A DNA stretch of 64,000 nucleotides from assembly GCF_900186615.1 (NCBI RefSeq), contig NZ_LT896588.1:130882-194881 (forward strand), written 5' to 3'. The notes under the pieces were generated by a model. That model was not told the DNA's origin, made no database searches, and saw only the letters and a program-made list of their open reading frames with translations. Shown here one piece after another: positions 1 to 8,371 of this stretch. The position numbers and the translations under genes were made by a program. Position 1 is the stretch's first letter. Each line of letters opens with the position of its first letter. This DNA is from Parabacteroides bouchesdurhonensis. GTDB lineage: Bacteria; Bacteroidota; Bacteroidia; Bacteroidales; Tannerellaceae.

Positions 1-2
1 TC

Positions 3-824
3 ACCGTAATGCGTATGGCTTTTGCCTGTGTCATGTTCTGGATATGTTCCTTATTTGTTCCGGCCGAAAAAGTTCCGCTAAAGGATATGGGAACTCTTTT
101 TATCTGTGCCCTATGCGGAGTAGGGTTTAATCAAGGATTATTCATCTGGGGATTGAATATAACATCGCCGGTAGACGCTTCCATTATAGCGACAGCTGTG
201 CCTATATTCGTTATGATCCTGGCTGCATTCATACTGAAAGAACCTATTACAAGAATGAAAGCATTCGGCGTTTTATTAGGAATCATCGGAGCCGTATCTC
301 TTATACTTCAATCGGCAAACAGCGCCAATCAGACAAGCAGCCTGGCCGGTAATTTACTGATTACCTTTAGCGGATTCATATATTCGGTGTATCTGGTACT
401 GTCCAAACCGTTAACGATGAAATATTCGGCAATAACAATGATGAAGTGGATGTTTTTGTTTTCCACCTTAAGCGTATTGCCATTTACCTTCGGGCATATC
501 GCAAGTTCACCCGCATTCCACCGTACCGTATTGGATTATCAGGAACTGGGAGCTATTTTCTTCGTGTTATTCGGAGCTACTTTTGTACCCTACTTATTGA
601 TACCTATGTCTTTAAAACGCATTCGCCCCACAACGGTAAGTATGTACAATTATGTCCAGCCTATTATAGCTTCATTTATCACGGTTTTGATAGGACAAGA
701 TACTTTCAGTATAACCAAACTACTCTCCGCCCTCTTTGTTTTTGTTGGTGTTTACCTTGTAACGCAAAGCAAAAGCCGGGAAGATATGGAAAAGGAAAAA
801 GCGGCTAAAACAACTAAAAAGTAA
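3..824 (+). CDS. DMT superfamily (EamA) transporter, 5' end cut by window edge
   Basis: Integral membrane exporter of the drug/metabolite transporter superfamily, acting in the inner membrane; substrate unknown. The frame is open to the window edge, and the first visible Met lies in a hydrophobic segment that would be helix 2 of a usual 10-helix, about 300-residue protein, so roughly 25-35 N-terminal residues are missing. Two EamA repeats are visible: the first ends around LKEPITRMKAFGVLLG, the typical conserved signature after helix 4, and the second covers the C-terminal half with the related PIIASFITVLIGQD segment. The tail is short and Lys/Glu rich. The stop is followed by a gap of about 370 bases before the threonine operon, which has its own promoter-like element, so the two are probably not co-transcribed. 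The family is certain; the substrate cannot be told from sequence. Confidence 0.9.
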   Translation, partial: TVMRMAFACVMFWICSLFVPAEKVPLKDMGTLFICALCGVGFNQGLFIWGLNITSPVDASIIATAVPIFVMILAAFILKEPITRMKAFGVLLGIIGAVSLILQSANSANQTSSLAGNLLITFSGFIYSVYLVLSKPLTMKYSAITMMKWMFLFSTLSVLPFTFGHIASSPAFHRTVLDYQELGAIFFVLFGATFVPYLLIPMSLKRIRPTTVSMYNYVQPIIASFITVLIGQDTFSITKLLSALFVFVGVYLVTQSKSREDMEKEKAAKTTKK

Positions 825-875
825 GAAGACATTGCCTTTTTCTCACTTTTTAGTCACTTATTCAGATAAAATTGC

Positions 876-904
876 TTGCATTTGAAAAATAATGCGTAAT
901 ATTG
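876..904 (+). promoter_or_regulatory. Probable promoter of the threonine operon
   Basis: TTG at 876-878, an 18-base spacer, then TAATATTG at 897-904, one mismatch from the Bacteroidota -7 consensus TAnnTTTG. Transcription would start near 911, giving a leader of about 290 bases before the thrA start. That is long for this window, where most leaders are 15-50 bases. Confidence 0.5.
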
Positions 905-935
905 CCCCATAATATAAAAAGAACACGATAAATCA

Positions 936-1016
936 ATGAGTGCAGAATTTGCATACTATACATGGGCATTGATGACCCCTTGGGGGGTTAGAATCTATTC
1001 ACTTCGTTCCAGATGA
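936..1016 (+). CDS. Candidate leader peptide upstream of thrA (26 aa)
   Basis: An ATG about 25 bases after the predicted transcription start opens a 26-codon frame ending in TGA. The peptide begins MSAEFAYYTW and contains a second aromatic stretch, TPWGVRIY, ending in three Arg among the last eight residues. It contains two Thr and one Ile, so it is not a run of regulatory codons like the enteric thrL peptide. Its stop codon lies two bases before a hairpin (1019-1070), a layout that suits a translated leader controlling RNA folding. No homologue is recognised and the frame may be fortuitous; position is the main argument. Confidence 0.3.
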   Translation: MSAEFAYYTWALMTPWGVRIYSLRSR

Positions 1017-1018
1017 GA

Positions 1019-1070
1019 GTTGACGACGGACAATTGATTGTTTACCATGCCGTCCGGATCATACGTCAAC
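1019..1070 (+). promoter_or_regulatory. Leader hairpin of the threonine operon
   Basis: GTTGACG (1019-1025) pairs with CGTCAAC (1064-1070), and inside it CGGAC (1027-1031) pairs with GTCCG (1052-1056), with an asymmetric internal loop and a 20-base terminal loop. A T-rich tract follows only about 12 bases later, so it is not a standard intrinsic terminator. It may be part of an attenuator or a ribosome-dependent switch. Confidence 0.4.
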
Positions 1071-1163
1071 CATCACATCACATTTTTCCTTTATCAAATA
1101 AATTTCTCAGTAATAACCATAGTTAGTCGTTTGCAACCGGCAGCTCTACTTATGTGGAAATTG

Positions 1164-1191
1164 CCAACTGTCAACTATCAACTATTAACTA
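1164..1191 (+). repeat. Four tandem 7-bp units just before the thrA start
   Basis: CCAACTG, TCAACTA, TCAACTA and TTAACTA follow one another without gaps and end 7 bases before the thrA ATG. The array lies in the untranslated leader, where slipped-strand copy changes would alter spacing to the start codon. Confidence 0.6.
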
Positions 1192-1198
1192 TAGTAAG

Positions 1199-3637
1199 AT
1201 GAAAGTATTAAAATTCGGCGGAACATCCGTAGGTTCCGTAGATAGTATTTTAAATGTAAAGAAAATTGTTGAGGCTATAGACGAGCCGGTAATCGTAGTC
1301 GTATCCGCATTAGGCGGCATCACCGACAAATTGCTGAGTACGTCAGCTCTGGCAGCTAAAGGGGATGTTGCTTACGAACGCGAATTGTCTGAAATCATAG
1401 CCCGGCATTTAGACGTTGTAGAAGGTGTTATTGCAGACCCGGCATTACGTAATGAAGTGCAAAAGAAGGTAATGACTTTACTGGACGAGCTGGCTAATAT
1501 CTATAAAGGCGTATACCTTATCAAAGATCTGTCTGCAAAAACCTGCGATACCATAGTAAGCTATGGCGAACGTTTGTCTTCCCAGATTGTAGCGAACGTC
1601 ATTAACGACACCCAATTATTCGATTCTAGAAAATTCATTAAAACCGTTAAGCAATTCAACAAACATATTGTAGACTTTGAATTGACTAACCAATTAATAA
1701 AAGAAACATTCAACCCACTGCCGAAAGTATCTTTAGTACCCGGTTTCATATCTACCAGCAAAGAAGGTGAAGTAACCAATCTGGGACGCGGAGGATCGGA
1801 TTATACCGCCTCCATACTTGCGACAGCCCTGGATGCGAACGTACTGGAAATCTGGACGGATGTAGATGGCTTCATGACGGCAGATCCACGCATAATAGGA
1901 TCGGCCTATGTCATCGACCGGTTAAGTTTTACCGAAGCAATGGAATTATGTAACTTCGGGGCAAAAGTTATTTATCCGCCTACGATTTATCCGGTTTATC
2001 ATAAGAACATTCCTATACGTATCCTGAATACATTCAACCCTACTGCTCCGGGAACTTATATCTCCAAAGAGAAAGTAAAGGATAGCAGCAAGGCCATCAT
2101 TAAAGGTATATCTTCCATCAACGACACTTGCCTGATTACCGTACAAGGTTTGGGCATGGTAGGCGTTATAGGGGTAAACTACCGTATATTCAAGACGTTG
2201 GCAAAGAACGGCATCAGCGTGTTTATGGTATCGCAGGCAAGTTCTGAAAACAATACCACCTTTGCCGTACGAAACGCAGACGCAGACCTGGCTGTAAAAG
2301 TACTGGACGAGGAGTTTGCCTTGGAACGCGCGCAGGGAGATATGAGCGACACGGTAGCCGAAAAAGACCTGGCTACTGTAGCTATCGTTGGAGAAAACAT
2401 GAAACGTACTCCGGGTATTGCCGGAAAGCTGTTCGGTACTTTAGGACGTGCGGGTATCAGTGTTATAGCTTGCGCACAGGGAGCTTCGGAAACGAACATA
2501 TCCTTTGTCATCAAGTTGAAATATCTGCGTAAGGCTTTGAACTCCATTCACGATTCTTTTTTCCTGTCCGAATACAAGGTACTGAACCTTTTTATAGCAG
2601 GAGTAGGTACAGTAGGCGGTAACCTGCTGGAACAGATTCGTATCCAGCAACCGAAATTAATGGAACAAAACGGATTGAAATTAAATGTCGTAGCGATATC
2701 AAACTCCAGGCATGCGCTTTTCTGCCGTGAAGGATTGAATCTTGAGAACTGCATAGAAGAGCTGAAAGAGAAGGGCGAGCCAAGCGATCCGGAACATCTT
2801 CGGGACGAAATATTGAAGATGAATATCTTTAATTCCGTATTTGTAGACTGTACTGCCAGCCCTAAGATTGCCGCTTTATATGAGACATTGCTAAACAACA
2901 ACATATCTGTTGTAGCGGCCAACAAGGAAGCCGCGTCTTCTTCATTCGACAATTATAACACGCTGAAAGAAACGGCTCGTCACAGAGGTGTCAAGTTTCT
3001 CTTTGAAACAAACGTCGGAGCGGGTTTGCCTATCATCAATACAATGAATGACTTGATAAACAGCGGAGACCATATTCTAAAGCTCGAAGCGGTTTTATCC
3101 GGCACATTAAATTATATCTTCAATACCATAAGCGCCGACATTCCTTTCAGCCGGGCAATCCGGATGGCAAAAGAAGCCGGTTACGCAGAACCTGATCCGC
3201 GTATTGACTTGAGCGGTAAAGACGTAATACGCAAACTGGTTATCTTAGCCCGCGAAGCCGGATACAAGGTAGAGCAATCGGATGTGAAGCGTCTTTTATT
3301 CATCCCCGAAAAGTACTTTAACGGTTCTTTAGATGATTTCTGGGAAAATATAAACGAAGTAGATGCCGGATTTGAAGCCAAACGTCAGCAATTGGAATCT
3401 GAGGATAAACGAATCCGTTTCGTTGCCAAAATGGAGCAGGGTGCTTGCGAAGTGGGACTGAAAGAAGTAGATGCGCACCACCCGTTCTACGAACTGGAAG
3501 GAAGCAATAACATAATCATGATCTCAACCGAAAGATATCATGAATACCCAATGATCATTAAAGGATATGGAGCGGGAGCGGATGTAACGGCAGCCGGAGT
3601 TTTTGCAGACATTATCTCCATAGCGAACATACGATAA
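1199..3637 (+). CDS. thrA: Bifunctional aspartokinase / homoserine dehydrogenase
   Basis: Catalyses the first and third steps of the aspartate pathway to threonine and methionine: phosphorylation of aspartate and NAD(P)H-dependent reduction of aspartate semialdehyde. The 812-residue cytoplasmic protein starts at the ATG giving MKVLKFGGTSVG, the canonical kinase N-terminus with the KFGGTSVG nucleotide motif; an upstream in-frame ATG at 1154 would only add residues from the 7-bp repeats. Order: amino-acid kinase domain about 1-290, two regulatory ACT-like regions about 310-460, homoserine dehydrogenase from about 463 with Rossmann motif GVGTVGG and the family signature SGTLNYIFN near 635. Length matches enteric ThrA (about 820). 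It heads an operon with the proposed homoserine kinase (15-base gap) and thrC (6-base gap). The ACT regions suggest feedback inhibition by threonine; the long leader suggests further control. Confidence 0.97.
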   Translation: MKVLKFGGTSVGSVDSILNVKKIVEAIDEPVIVVVSALGGITDKLLSTSALAAKGDVAYERELSEIIARHLDVVEGVIADPALRNEVQKKVMTLLDELANIYKGVYLIKDLSAKTCDTIVSYGERLSSQIVANVINDTQLFDSRKFIKTVKQFNKHIVDFELTNQLIKETFNPLPKVSLVPGFISTSKEGEVTNLGRGGSDYTASILATALDANVLEIWTDVDGFMTADPRIIGSAYVIDRLSFTEAMELCNFGAKVIYPPTIYPVYHKNIPIRILNTFNPTAPGTYISKEKVKDSSKAIIKGISSINDTCLITVQGLGMVGVIGVNYRIFKTLAKNGISVFMVSQASSENNTTFAVRNADADLAVKVLDEEFALERAQGDMSDTVAEKDLATVAIVGENMKRTPGIAGKLFGTLGRAGISVIACAQGASETNISFVIKLKYLRKALNSIHDSFFLSEYKVLNLFIAGVGTVGGNLLEQIRIQQPKLMEQNGLKLNVVAISNSRHALFCREGLNLENCIEELKEKGEPSDPEHLRDEILKMNIFNSVFVDCTASPKIAALYETLLNNNISVVAANKEAASSSFDNYNTLKETARHRGVKFLFETNVGAGLPIINTMNDLINSGDHILKLEAVLSGTLNYIFNTISADIPFSRAIRMAKEAGYAEPDPRIDLSGKDVIRKLVILAREAGYKVEQSDVKRLLFIPEKYFNGSLDDFWENINEVDAGFEAKRQQLESEDKRIRFVAKMEQGACEVGLKEVDAHHPFYELEGSNNIIMISTERYHEYPMIIKGYGAGADVTAAGVFADIISIANIR

Positions 3638-3652
3638 TAAAGAATTAAAAGA

Positions 3653-4861
3653 ATGAAACATATTATCATCCTTGGAGATGGAATGGCAGATGAGCCTATC
3701 GAAGCATTGGGAGGTAAAACTCCGATGCAATACGCCCATACTCCTTATATGGATAAACTGGCGGAACTGGGAGTTACCGGGCGCTTGAAAACCGTAGCAG
3801 ACGGTTTTCATCCGGGCAGCGAGGTTGCAAATATGGCCGTATTGGGATACGACTTGCCTAAAGTATATGAAGGTCGCGGCGTATTGGAAGCCGCCAGTAT
3901 CGGCGTAACTCTTCAACCCGGAGAAATGGCGATGAGATGCAACCTTATCTGTATTGAAGGTGAGATACTGAAAAATCACTCATCCGGACATATCTCCACG
4001 GAAGAGGCGGACGAACTGATAAAGTACCTCAATGAGAAACTGGGGTCTGATCGCGTTAAATTCCATACAGGTGTTTCTTACCGTCACCTGCTGGTTATTA
4101 AGGGAGGCGATAAAAGGTTGGACTGTACGCCTCCTCATGATGTACCGCTACATCCTTTCAGACCTTTGTTAGTAAAGCCGGAAGTTCCGGAAGCCGAAGA
4201 AACGGCTGCACTGTTAAACGATCTCATTTTGAAATCTCAAGAGATATTGATGGAGCATCCGGTAAACAAAAAACGTATTGCCGAAGGGAAAGATCCGGCA
4301 AACAGTATCTGGCCCTGGTCGCCGGGATATCGTCCGGCCATGCAGACCATGAAAGAAATGTACGGCTTCAATCAAGGTGCTGTTATCTCCGCTGTAGACT
4401 TAATCAGAGGTATCGGCGTATATGCAGGATTGGAAGTCATCCATGTAGAAGGCGCTACCGGTTTATATGATACAAACTACGAAGGCAAGGCACAAGCGGC
4501 GCTCGACGCTTTAAAAACGAAAGATTTCGTCTACCTTCATATTGAAGCCAGTGACGAGGCCGGGCATGAAGGAGACGTTCAACTGAAAGTAAAAACAATA
4601 GAAAACCTGGATAACCGTGCCGTACGTATTATTTATGAGGAGCTGCAAAAGTGGAACGAGCCTGTAGGCATTGCCATATTACCGGATCATCCTACCCCTT
4701 GCGCTATCCGTACGCATACAAACAGTCCGGTTCCTTTCGTTATATATAAGCCCGGACAAACACCGGACAGTGTAACCCGGTTTGATGAATTTTCCGTTAT
4801 GAACGGGAAATATGGCGTTCTGGAAAAAGACGAATTCATAAAAGAATTTCTAAAAGATTAA
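3653..4861 (+). CDS. ApgM-family phosphotransferase, proposed homoserine kinase
   Basis: A 402-residue alkaline-phosphatase-superfamily protein of the cofactor-independent phosphoglycerate mutase type (archaeal ApgM-like). Metal and nucleophile motifs are visible: GDGMADE at residues 8-14, Ser56 in HPGSEVANMAVLGYD, an Asp/His-rich HIEASDEAGHEGD near 297 and LPDHPTP near 343. It lies between thrA and thrC, exactly where thrB would be, and no GHMP-type ThrB is present in the window. A TIGRFAM built on this arrangement names the family as proposed homoserine kinase, and fitness data in Bacteroides have, to my recollection, supported that role. I therefore infer phosphorylation of L-homoserine to O-phosphohomoserine, the substrate of ThrC. 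Glycolytic mutase activity is the alternative and cannot be excluded from sequence alone. Confidence 0.85.
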   Translation: MKHIIILGDGMADEPIEALGGKTPMQYAHTPYMDKLAELGVTGRLKTVADGFHPGSEVANMAVLGYDLPKVYEGRGVLEAASIGVTLQPGEMAMRCNLICIEGEILKNHSSGHISTEEADELIKYLNEKLGSDRVKFHTGVSYRHLLVIKGGDKRLDCTPPHDVPLHPFRPLLVKPEVPEAEETAALLNDLILKSQEILMEHPVNKKRIAEGKDPANSIWPWSPGYRPAMQTMKEMYGFNQGAVISAVDLIRGIGVYAGLEVIHVEGATGLYDTNYEGKAQAALDALKTKDFVYLHIEASDEAGHEGDVQLKVKTIENLDNRAVRIIYEELQKWNEPVGIAILPDHPTPCAIRTHTNSPVPFVIYKPGQTPDSVTRFDEFSVMNGKYGVLEKDEFIKEFLKD

Positions 4862-4867
4862 ATTATT

Positions 4868-6181
4868 ATGAAATATTACAGCACAAACAAACAAGCCCCT
4901 CTCGCAACGCTTGAGGATGCCGTTGTAAAAGGCTTAGCCGGCGACAAGGGCTTGTATATGCCCGAATCTATCCCTTCGCTTAGTGAAGGAACGATCAACG
5001 ATATGAAAAACAGATCCTTCCATGAGATCGCATGTACCGTTGCACAAGCATTCTTCGGGGATGATATTGAACCGGAAACTTTACATGAAATCGTAAAAGA
5101 CACTTTATCATTTGACACTCCGGTTGTTGAAGTAGATGACAATATTTACAGCCTCGAATTATTCCATGGTCCTACACTGGCATTCAAAGATGTAGGCGCC
5201 CGATTCATGGCCCGTTTGTTGGGTTACTTTATTAAGAAGGAAGGGCTGAAACAGGTTAATGTTCTGGTTGCCACTTCGGGAGATACGGGAAGCGCCGTTG
5301 CGAACGGATTTCTGGGTGTGCCGGGAATACATGTATATGTACTTTATCCCAAGGGAAAAGTCAGTCCTATCCAGGAATGTCAGTTCACTACATTAGGGCA
5401 GAATATTACTGCGCTCGAGATAGACGGAAACTTTGATGATTGCCAGGCGTTGGTTAAATCCGCTTTCATGAATACGGAGCTAAACAATCACATGAAGCTG
5501 ACATCAGCCAATTCTATCAATGTAGCCCGTTTCCTTCCACAGTCATTCTATTATTTCAATGCCTACGCACAATTAGACAGAATGGGCAAAGCCGGTGAAC
5601 TGGTAGTAAGCGTTCCGAGCGGTAATTTCGGGAACATTACAGCCGGACTATTCGCTCATCGAATGGGACTTCCTGTCAAACGATTCATTGCGGCCAACAA
5701 CCGCAACGATGTTTTCCTTGATTATCTGGAAACCGGCAAATATACGCCACGTCCATCTATAGCCACCATTGCAAACGCGATGGATGTAGGTGATCCAAGT
5801 AACTTCGCTCGTATTCAGGATATGTTTGGTATTTATGGCGATCCGCATAAAGCGATTTGTGAACTTATCTCCGGATACCGTTTTACAGATGAAGAGATTG
5901 CTTTTACAATCAAACGTGTTTACAATGAATGCGGATACCTGCTAGACCCTCACGGCGCATGTGGTTACCAGGCATTAATACAGAACACTCTGGATAAAGA
6001 GGAAACCGGGTTATTCCTTGAAACGGCTCATCCTGCCAAATTCAAAGGGACAGTAGATAAAATTCTGGATACGGACATTGAAATTCCTGCCAAGCTAAAA
6101 GCTTTTATGCAAGGTAAAAAGCAAAGCGTAGAGTTAAGCAAAGACTTTGCCGACTTTAAGGCTTACTTGCTGGCACAATAA
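4868..6181 (+). CDS. thrC: Threonine synthase
   Basis: PLP enzyme converting O-phosphohomoserine to threonine plus phosphate in the cytoplasm, the last step of the pathway. The 437-residue protein has the long N-terminal domain of the enteric/yeast class (KGLAGDKGLYMPESIP at 21-36), the PLP lysine Lys107 in GPTLAFKDVG, and the phosphate-binding loop TSGDTGSA near 135. Third gene of the thr operon, six bases after the proposed kinase gene, so translational coupling is likely. Sequence is full length and intact. A G+C-rich hairpin without a clear U-tract follows the stop. Confidence 0.97.
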   Translation: MKYYSTNKQAPLATLEDAVVKGLAGDKGLYMPESIPSLSEGTINDMKNRSFHEIACTVAQAFFGDDIEPETLHEIVKDTLSFDTPVVEVDDNIYSLELFHGPTLAFKDVGARFMARLLGYFIKKEGLKQVNVLVATSGDTGSAVANGFLGVPGIHVYVLYPKGKVSPIQECQFTTLGQNITALEIDGNFDDCQALVKSAFMNTELNNHMKLTSANSINVARFLPQSFYYFNAYAQLDRMGKAGELVVSVPSGNFGNITAGLFAHRMGLPVKRFIAANNRNDVFLDYLETGKYTPRPSIATIANAMDVGDPSNFARIQDMFGIYGDPHKAICELISGYRFTDEEIAFTIKRVYNECGYLLDPHGACGYQALIQNTLDKEETGLFLETAHPAKFKGTVDKILDTDIEIPAKLKAFMQGKKQSVELSKDFADFKAYLLAQ

Positions 6182-6185
6182 CAGA

Positions 6186-6204
6186 TTGCGGGGTAAGCCC
6201 GCAA
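6186..6204 (+). terminator. Hairpin after thrC
   Basis: TTGCGGG, loop GTAAG, CCCGCAA, beginning four bases after the thrC stop. No U-run follows, so it may be a 3' stabilising hairpin or factor-dependent end rather than an intrinsic terminator. Confidence 0.4.
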
Positions 6205-6264
6205 GGACAGGAAGAGACAGGCAAAAAACAGTAGTAACGAATGGATGAATCGCAATAAATCTAT

Positions 6265-6272
6265 TATATTTG
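6265..6272 (+). promoter_or_regulatory. -7 element of the GH43 gene
   Basis: TATATTTG, a perfect match to TAnnTTTG, 25 bases before the GH43 start codon. No convincing -33 TTG at standard spacing. It indicates that the glycosidase is transcribed separately from the thr operon. Confidence 0.6.
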
Positions 6273-6297
6273 TTTCGTTTTTAAATCAATTCAGACC

Positions 6298-7830
6298 ATG
6301 AAAAAGACTATTTTTACAATTGCCTGCTCTTTGGCATGTATATGCGGCATGCACGGACAACCGAAAGGATTCTTTAATAATCCCGTAATCGGCGGAGACG
6401 TTGCAGATCCGTCTATTATACGAATAGGAGAAACGTATTATGCCACCGGAACTTCTTCCGAATGGGCACCTTTTTATCCTGTATTTACTTCTACTGACCT
6501 GGTAAACTGGAAACAGACAGGGCATATCTTCAACAAACAACCCGAATGGACTTTATCCTCTTTCTGGGCTCCGGAATTGTTCTATCACAACAATAAGGTA
6601 TATGCCTATTACACGGCACGCAACCTGAACGGTATTTCATACATCGGAGTAGCTACATCAGACAATCCTACTGAAGAATTTACGGATCATGGCGTATTGG
6701 TAGAATTTGGGAAAGAAGCCATTGACGCTTTCGTCTTTTATGACAACGGAGAATTATACATCTCATGGAAAGCATACGGATTGGACAATCGTCCCATTGA
6801 ACTGCTTTGCAGTAAACTCTCTGCCGATGGCCTGCATCTGGAAGGTGAGATTTTCACCCTGCTGCGAGATGATGAACGTATCGGTATGGAAGGGCAATGT
6901 CATTTCAAGAAAGGAGATTACTACTATATCGTCTACTCCACCAATAGCTGTTGCGGTCCGCAAAGTGACTACCAAGTAGCTGTAGCCCGTGCCAAATCAT
7001 TAAAAGGGCCATACGAAAAGTATGAAGGCAATCCGACCCTTCACGGAGGAGGCGATATACAATCGTGTGGACATGGAACTATGACAACGACACCCGACGG
7101 ACGTATGTTTTATCTCTGTCATGCTTACCTGACTGACGGTAATTTCTATGCCGGACGCCAGCCTGTTTTACAAGAAATGATCATAGGTGATGATGATTGG
7201 GTACATTTTAAAACCGGTGAAACAGCACAAATACAGCAGCCTGTGCCTTTCGCCGGAACTGAACAAAAACAGGCAGCTATATTCAAGGATACTTTCAAAG
7301 ATAAGAAACTCAAGGCGGAATGGTCGTGGAACTATCCGTATGCAAATGTCTGTACAAAGACCGGCAACGGTAAACTAACGCTGAGCGGCCTCATGAAAGA
7401 AAACAACAAAAACGGCTCTGCTCTCTGCCTTCGTTCCATAAAGAAAGATTACGAATTTGAGACGCAAATTATCAACCATAACAACAGTCTGAAAGGTCTT
7501 ACCCTTTATGGAGACGACAAAACGCTTGTGGCTTTCGGCTGCAAAGACGATAAACTATTAATCAAAGAAATAATAGACGGGAAGGAAAACATCGTTGGTG
7601 AAATATCAATTCCGGTTTCATCACCTTATCTGAAAATAGAAGTAAACGAGGGAACTCAATGTTCTTTCCTTTGGAGTAAAGACGGCAAGAAATGGAATTT
7701 AGTTGACGGCATCACTCCTAAACGGGATTATAGTAAACAGGTACGTTGGGACAGAGTAGCACGGCCCGGATTGATTCATTGCGGAGTTCAGGAACAACCT
7801 GCCGAATTCAGTTATTTCAGCTATTATTGA
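6298..7830 (+). CDS. Secreted glycoside hydrolase family 43 protein
   Basis: Exported beta-xylosidase/alpha-L-arabinofuranosidase-type enzyme of clan GH-F, 510 residues. A Sec signal peptide covers about residues 1-20 (MKKTIF, hydrophobic core, GMHG); there is no good lipobox. The five-bladed propeller carries the family acids: Asp37 in GGDVADPSI (catalytic base), Asp near 142 in EAIDAFVFY (pKa modulator) and Glu near 197 in GMEGQCHF (general acid). The C-terminal 170 residues, from about 335, look like the beta-sandwich accessory domain often appended to GH43 enzymes. It has its own promoter and no SusC/SusD partners in the window, so it is an isolated enzyme rather than part of a recognisable polysaccharide utilisation locus. 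Subfamily and exact linkage cannot be told. Confidence 0.9.
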   Translation: MKKTIFTIACSLACICGMHGQPKGFFNNPVIGGDVADPSIIRIGETYYATGTSSEWAPFYPVFTSTDLVNWKQTGHIFNKQPEWTLSSFWAPELFYHNNKVYAYYTARNLNGISYIGVATSDNPTEEFTDHGVLVEFGKEAIDAFVFYDNGELYISWKAYGLDNRPIELLCSKLSADGLHLEGEIFTLLRDDERIGMEGQCHFKKGDYYYIVYSTNSCCGPQSDYQVAVARAKSLKGPYEKYEGNPTLHGGGDIQSCGHGTMTTTPDGRMFYLCHAYLTDGNFYAGRQPVLQEMIIGDDDWVHFKTGETAQIQQPVPFAGTEQKQAAIFKDTFKDKKLKAEWSWNYPYANVCTKTGNGKLTLSGLMKENNKNGSALCLRSIKKDYEFETQIINHNNSLKGLTLYGDDKTLVAFGCKDDKLLIKEIIDGKENIVGEISIPVSSPYLKIEVNEGTQCSFLWSKDGKKWNLVDGITPKRDYSKQVRWDRVARPGLIHCGVQEQPAEFSYFSYY

Positions 7831-7836
7831 TAAAAC

Positions 7837-7864
7837 GGGGCACAGGGATTTCTCCTGTTGCCCC
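7837..7864. terminator. Hairpin between convergent genes
   Basis: GGGGCACAGG pairs with CCTGTTGCCCC (one bulged T, 7-base loop) in the 56 bases between the convergent GH43 and DUF695 genes. Strong stem, weak U-tract on either side; probably a shared transcription end. Confidence 0.5.
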
Positions 7865-7886
7865 TCCCAATTAGAATCCCGGCATT

Positions 7887-8324
7887 TCAGTCTACCGTCC
7901 ACGCTTTCATCTCGTACATATCCTTATATTCCTCCCACTCCGTATCTACTTCCGTATAAATAGAGATCGGCAACAATTCAAATGAGGCCAGAGCTTCATT
8001 CAAGCGTTCGCCAAAGACACGTACTGTACGTGTATAGAAGACCCATACTTTTTCACCACCACCGGTATAAATACCGGTCATGATAGAAAGTTTGTCTTTC
8101 TCCATCGCTTTCTGCAAAACAGCCTGCATCGCTTCCATCCTTCCGGCTGTTTCTTCCGAAGGCATGCCCAAGCGGTCAGGTTCATACTTCCAGGTAATTT
8201 CAGCCCGTTCCTTGAATTTGCCGGATTGAATAAACTCGGTAAGTTCATCACGTCCATTGACAGTTACCATTTGTCCCGATTCATTTTCCGACAGAGCGGT
8301 AAACCACTGATTGCTTAGTCTCAT
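7887..8324 (-). CDS. DUF695 domain protein
   Basis: Small soluble cytoplasmic protein of 145 residues with no signal peptide, resembling the DUF695 family, whose function is unknown. Visible features are an acidic, aromatic-rich sequence (WKYEPDRLGMP near 45, VWVFYTRTVRVF near 93, DTEWEEYKDMYEMKAW at the C-terminus) typical of that domain. It follows the BASS transporter gene on the same strand by 47 bases, so the two may be co-transcribed. Nothing in the neighbourhood suggests a specific task. Confidence 0.75.
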   Translation of the reverse strand: MRLSNQWFTALSENESGQMVTVNGRDELTEFIQSGKFKERAEITWKYEPDRLGMPSEETAGRMEAMQAVLQKAMEKDKLSIMTGIYTGGGEKVWVFYTRTVRVFGERLNEALASFELLPISIYTEVDTEWEEYKDMYEMKAWTVD

Positions 8325-8371
8325 ATTTTTTATTTTTTAGAATGCTAAATATACACTCATCTATTTATAGT

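Noticed and set aside
1154..1198. Upstream ATG that would extend thrA by 15 residues
   Set aside because: The extra residues are encoded by the 7-bp repeat array and the aspartokinase family starts at MKVLKFGG.
2179..2952. Minus-strand reading frames inside thrA
   Set aside because: Shadows of a fully conserved plus-strand gene; no promoter or protein features.
7337..7345. Link of the GH43 enzyme to a polysaccharide utilisation locus
   Set aside because: No SusC/SusD pair, sensor or further carbohydrase lies within the window around it.
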